A DNA stretch of 6,458 bases from SZUA-35 sp037969565. Lineage in GTDB: Bacteria; Actinomycetota; Acidimicrobiia; Acidimicrobiales; SZUA-35. Positions 5,744 through 6,458 of the stretch are shown one piece after another. Every line of letters begins with the position of its first letter. Positions within the stretch are counted from its first letter, which is position 1. The notes beneath the pieces were generated by a model. The model had not been told where the DNA came from, made no database searches, and saw nothing but the letters and a program-made list of their open reading frames with translations. Position numbers and translations under genes: made by a program. The DNA lies in assembly GCA_037969565.1 (NCBI GenBank), contig JBBKXQ010000097.1:1-6458 (forward strand), given 5' to 3'.

Positions 5744-6458
5744 CGTTGGTGCCCGGTTCGTAGGTGAGCATCCGACCCGTTCCGGCACCGGTGTGGTGCC
5801 CGGACCGCAACGCGATGGCACCGTTCACGACCACCAGATCGATCCCGACCGGTTCCTGTTTCGGGTCGTCGTACGTTGCGGTGTCGGCAATCAGGTCGGG
5901 GTCGAAGAGCACGAGGTCGGCAAACCTGCCCTCAGCAATGCGGCCCCGATCGAGGAAGCCGAACCGGTCGGTCGACAGGCTGGTCATCCGTCGGATGGCC
6001 TCTTCGAGCGTGATCACACCCCGGTTGCGTACGTAATGGGCAAGCACCTTCGGAAACGTCCCGAAGAGTCGTGGGTGAGGCTGGCCGCGCAAGTCGGGGA
6101 TGCCGTCGGAGCCGACCATCACCAACGGGTGCCGAAGGTTCTCTTCGATGTCGGCCTCGTCGATGATGAACTGGATGCAGAGTGTCTGATCACCCTTGGG
6201 GGCAACGAGGACATCGTGGATGACCTGGCCGGCGGTGACGCCGAGCTCGGCCGCGATGTCGATGGCCATGCGCCCTTCGTACTCCCGCACGGCGGCGCAG
6301 CTGGCGAACCGGGTGTTTTCGGCAAGCTCCTCGTCGATTGCGTCGACATCGAAGTACTGAGCCATCGGGCCGCTACCGGCGGAATAGGGGTACACGTCGA
6401 GCGTGATGTCGCCACCACTGGCGTTTGCTTCGTCGATCTTGGCCAGCGACAGGCCGAT
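5733..6458 (-). CDS. N-acyl-D-amino-acid deacylase-type amidohydrolase (N-terminus outside window)
   Basis: The frame is open from the right edge to TGA at 5735-5733 and gives 242 residues, the C-terminal half of an amidohydrolase of the D-aminoacylase / amidohydrolase family 3 type. Seen are DVYPYSAGSGPM near residues 21-32, the family's GSDG (117-120) whose Asp is the expected catalytic/metal-site acid, HPRLFGTFPKVLAHY (129-143), the helix with RMTSLSTDRFGFLDRG, and the closing beta-sandwich segment RIAEGRFADLVLFDPD. These enzymes hydrolyse N-acyl groups from D-amino acids or related amides; the exact substrate cannot be read from this half. The zinc-binding HxH of the N-terminal half lies outside the window. 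GTG at 6395 is internal, since the homologous sequence continues upstream of it. The gene converges on and overlaps the monooxygenase-hydrolase gene by 11 bases. Confidence 0.9.
   Translation of the reverse strand: MGLSLAKIDEANASGGDITLDVYPYSAGSGPMAQYFDVDAIDEELAENTRFASCAAVREYEGRMAIDIAAELGVTAGQVIHDVLVAPKGDQTLCIQFIIDEADIEENLRHPLVMVGSDGIPDLRGQPHPRLFGTFPKVLAHYVRNRGVITLEEAIRRMTSLSTDRFGFLDRGRIAEGRFADLVLFDPDLIADTATYDDPKQEPVGIDLVVVNGAIALRSGHHTGAGTGRMLTYEPGTNVRP

Noticed and set aside
5315..5821. A 168-codon minus-strand open frame over the junction of the fusion and amidohydrolase genes
   Set aside because: It overlaps both real genes antisense or out of frame, and has no family features.

Overview
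The window is GC-rich chromosomal DNA with strong G/C preference at third codon positions and dense, mostly short intergenic gaps. Together with a DUF6159-like membrane protein, a phenylacetone-monooxygenase-like enzyme and at least one gene without a visible Shine-Dalgarno site, this suggests an actinobacterium, plausibly one of the Acidimicrobiia. The phylum is inferred from style and gene content only; no rRNA or marker gene is present.

Layout. Bases 1-79 are the last 25 codons of an unrecognised plus-strand gene. A 17-bp tandem duplication (85-119) and a strong intrinsic terminator built on a perfect 30-bp palindrome (138-167) follow. Bases 175-341 carry no convincing gene but hold a CTACTAA/TTAGTAG inverted repeat just in front of the next gene. 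Bases 342-1433 (+) encode a stand-alone archaeal-type AAA ATPase with a winged-helix-like tail. It converges, with a 22-bp gap, on a DinB-superfamily protein (1456-1986, -). The DinB gene is divergent from a small multi-pass membrane protein (2133-2978, +).

The centrepiece is 3116-5743 (+): one 875-residue polypeptide joining a complete class I Baeyer-Villiger monooxygenase (residues 1 to about 548) to a complete hormone-sensitive-lipase-type alpha/beta hydrolase (about 565-875). The first half would turn a ketone into an ester or lactone and the second half would hydrolyse it, so two successive catabolic steps sit on one chain. The monooxygenase fingerprint has Tyr where the family has its hallmark His, and the hydrolase has GWSAG instead of the usual GDSAG nucleophile elbow.

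The 3' end of the fusion gene overlaps by 11 bp the end of a convergent gene (5733 to the right edge, -) for an N-acyl-D-amino-acid deacylase-type amidohydrolase, whose N-terminus lies outside the window. Apart from the fusion enzyme, the genes do not form an obvious operon: orientation alternates and the products suggest unrelated small transcription units. No tRNA, rRNA, CRISPR array, insertion sequence or phage gene was seen.
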